Source: Acinetobacter sp. ANC 3813
GTDB lineage: Bacteria; Pseudomonadota; Gammaproteobacteria; Pseudomonadales; Moraxellaceae
Length of the DNA: 64,000 nucleotides
Reading direction: 5' to 3'
Assembly: GCF_002135435.1 (NCBI RefSeq)
Contig: NZ_NEGK01000002.1
Coordinates: 104,479 to 168,478, forward strand
Under the pieces are notes generated by a model. That model did not search any database and was not told the DNA's origin. It worked only from the letters and a program-made list of their open reading frames with translations. Shown piece by piece: positions 62,088 to 64,000 of this stretch (position 1 is the first letter of the stretch; the number at the start of each line of letters is the position of its first letter). Both the position numbers and the translations under genes were made by a program.

Positions 62088-64000
62088 TCATGGAGTTACC
62101 GCTCCAGTATTGGGTTGCAATGATGCTGTTAAATTCGCAGCAGGCATAGCCTGTGCGGCGACAATCCGTACAACTTTATTCATCACAACTTGATTGCTTA
62201 ACGCCATTCCGTTGTAGCTAGGGTTTGAACCAATATTGCCTGCATTATTGCCGCTGACTAACCGGAAATTCACTTTGACCAAAATGTTGGCATCTTGCTT
62301 AGCACGCCATACCAGCTCAAACGTATTGCCTTTTTGTGTGCGTTCAGCGCCTTCTATTAATCGGTTAATGCCATACTCGCCTGGTTCATCAAAAATTGTA
62401 TGGGTTTTACCTTCCAAATCTATTGCAGTGATTCGCGCTCCAGGTATAGAGCCTTTGTTTGGCCATACAAAATTTACCCATTGCTGAACCCCGTTTTCAA
62501 AGACCATGCGCTGTCCATCAATATCAATGATATAAGACAGCAGCTGTGGGTTTTCCATTGGATAAAACTGGAAATTGGACTGATTGGATGGTGCAGTTAC
62601 TGGCTGATTTATTTCCCCTGTTGCCATGCCATTGCTTGGCGACACATAATTTTGAAAATTGGCTGAAAATTGCTGATTGATGCCAATACCCAGGTCCTGC
62701 CATGTTTTAGTGGTCAGTGTATAGCCGCGGCGAATAACAAATGGATCTAAAAATTCTTTTACAAATCGCGCAATACTGCCATTTTCACCAAAGATCTGAT
62801 TAATTTCATTGCTGGTCGCTTGCAAAGATGCATTGGCATTAAATGGATATTTGCTGGCTAAATTTTCCGTAAAGGGCTGGTATGCCTGCATCATCCACAG
62901 CTTATTCATCTCATCCTGCGCCGGTGTAAGCAAGGCTTCAAAGGTCTGTGTCAAAGGCGTCAGCAAGAGTTTATGTAGCAAAGCTTGATCTGACTCTTTT
63001 AAACCCACAGCCATTTTTTCGTCAACATACTTTTGCGTGCTGTTAAATACCGAGTTCTGATCATTAATCGTTTGCTTTGCCAACGTCATACTGGATGGAC
63101 CAAAGTCGCCAGAATTTCTTAAATCATTCAGCTTGCTGCGGACTTGCCCCATAGACAGCATATATTCATCCAACAATGACTTATTTTGCTGGTCATCGCG
63201 TTTGCGAACAATTTGATAAAACATTTGAAATTCTTTAGCAATCACACCTTGAACTGCTGTAGGTACATTCTGCTGTGCCACCAATTCCGTTTCATTTTGA
63301 CTCAGCACTTTACGTTTAAACCAAGCAACAAAACCAGTTTGGGGCGCGGCAAGTTCTGCTTGTACAGCGGGATTATCCCAGCTGGTTTCTTTGGCTGCAC
63401 GACCCAAAACAGCAAGAATTGGAGAGTTTTCAGGTTCTCCCCAAATATCCATATACTTCGCCTGCAATTTGAAATCTGCATTTTTAGCATAATGAACACC
63501 ATTTAAAAATTTACGCCATTCTGCAATATATTCCTGCTTATACAATTCAGTCAGCTGCTTGCGAATTTGTTCAGGGCTGCCGCTAAATGTAAGGTCATCT
63601 GACTGAGTCATATTCAATACCCAGTCTTTACTGTCTGTAGGACTGTTGGCTGCCTTTTCAATCGCATCTTGTACATATTCATTCCACGCTTGATAGCTGA
63701 ATATTCCAGGCAAAGCATAGCTGCCCAGAATACTGTTTTGACTGCTTTCACCTACAATTTGCTTGATCGTTAATGCATGGAATCTGACTGAGCCGCGCAT
63801 TTTTATTTCATTATATACACGGTCACGCGCAGGAATTCCTGTACTAATTGAAGTCAAAATCTGACGGGTTTGATCGACCAAATTCGCATCTGAATCTAAA
63901 CGCGGAAACATCGGATCATTCGCTAAAGTCATGGCATAGGACAGCACCTGCTCGGCTCGAATGATCATTTCGTTCCGAGGCAATGGTCCACGGTTGTGCT
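62088..64000 (-). CDS. tssM: type VI secretion membrane protein TssM (IcmF), C-terminal part
   Basis: The last 637 or so residues of TssM; the frame is open at the right edge (first full codon at 63998-63996), so the gene is cut by the window. The visible part is the periplasmic region: ITTKTWQDLGIG-like TLTTKTWQDLGIGINQQ near two-thirds and the C-terminal beta domain with FVWPNKGSIPGARI and FDEPGEYGINRLIEGA. It connects the type VI baseplate to the envelope with TssL and TssJ, not in this window. Confidence 0.92.
   Translation of the reverse strand, partial: HNRGPLPRNEMIIRAEQVLSYAMTLANDPMFPRLDSDANLVDQTRQILTSISTGIPARDRVYNEIKMRGSVRFHALTIKQIVGESSQNSILGSYALPGIFSYQAWNEYVQDAIEKAANSPTDSKDWVLNMTQSDDLTFSGSPEQIRKQLTELYKQEYIAEWRKFLNGVHYAKNADFKLQAKYMDIWGEPENSPILAVLGRAAKETSWDNPAVQAELAAPQTGFVAWFKRKVLSQNETELVAQQNVPTAVQGVIAKEFQMFYQIVRKRDDQQNKSLLDEYMLSMGQVRSKLNDLRNSGDFGPSSMTLAKQTINDQNSVFNSTQKYVDEKMAVGLKESDQALLHKLLLTPLTQTFEALLTPAQDEMNKLWMMQAYQPFTENLASKYPFNANASLQATSNEINQIFGENGSIARFVKEFLDPFVIRRGYTLTTKTWQDLGIGINQQFSANFQNYVSPSNGMATGEINQPVTAPSNQSNFQFYPMENPQLLSYIIDIDGQRMVFENGVQQWVNFVWPNKGSIPGARITAIDLEGKTHTIFDEPGEYGINRLIEGAERTQKGNTFELVWRAKQDANILVKVNFRLVSGNNAGNIGSNPSYNGMALSNQVVMNKVVRIVAAQAMPAANLTASLQPNTGAVTP

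Noticed and set aside
1..64000. tRNA, rRNA, CRISPR arrays, insertion-sequence transposases
   Set aside because: None was recognised by eye on either strand; short palindromes seen are terminators or dispersed repeats.

Overview
The window looks like a chromosomal segment of an Acinetobacter or close relative. The basis is recognition of protein families, moderate-to-low GC, and the combination of FAD-type urate hydroxylase (HpxO), a NasST-controlled nitrate cluster, the MoaC-MoaB fusion and a TagF/TssM type VI cluster. No rRNA, tRNA, CRISPR array or transposase was seen. It is dominated by nitrogen-scavenging genes.

Layout. 1-400: 3' end of a 3-oxoadipyl-CoA-type thiolase. 400-2300: a small mobile or decayed region at a dif-like Xer recombination site. 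It holds two copies of a folded structure made of two inverted Xer-type sites about 95 nt apart, with inner hairpins, plus a chain of tiny ORFs and a pseudogene. 2600-9100: an amidohydrolase and a BMP-type nucleoside ABC transporter. 9500-17600: GuaD-like deaminase, Rieske oxygenase (HpxD-like), LysR regulator, 8-oxoguanine deaminase, HpxO, allantoicase, ureidoglycolate lyase, and a VF530-family protein. 17650-21000: purine permease, uraH, uraD, puuE. 21100-22200: an unrecognised membrane protein. 22400-28300: urease operon ureEFGJDABC. 28700-34550: ybhGFSR-type efflux system with a divergent TetR regulator. 34600-40130: beta-alanine/GABA-type transaminase, MmsA, amino-acid permease, LysR. 40140-46360: moaA-moaD-moaE-moaCB-moeA-modABC. 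46600-57830: mobA, assimilatory nitrate reductase, a NirD-flavoprotein fusion, NirB, nitrate transporter, and NasT/NasS. 58200-60220: DUF2147-like secreted protein and an amidase. 60300-64000: end of a type VI secretion cluster (BON-OmpA protein, TagF, TssM, cut by the window edge).

How it works together. Guanine, 8-oxoguanine, hypoxanthine/xanthine and urate are imported and degraded through 5-hydroxyisourate, OHCU, allantoin, allantoate and ureidoglycolate to urea. Urease then releases ammonia. Nitrate is imported and reduced to ammonia, and the adjacent operon makes the molybdenum cofactor that nitrate reductase needs. Ten convincing and one weaker sigma-54 (-24/-12) promoter sequences precede most of these operons on both strands, so the stretch reads as a nitrogen-limitation regulon. 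The nitrate operon leader also carries two hexaloop hairpins that fit the NasT (ANTAR) antitermination target.

Strand bias: after the dif-like site 44 of 55 genes run on the minus strand, towards the site, while the gene before it runs on the plus strand. This fits a replication terminus near position 1,940. The most unusual item is the mini-element at 398-1954, whose folded sites resemble the single-stranded attP hairpin of CTX-type filamentous phages.
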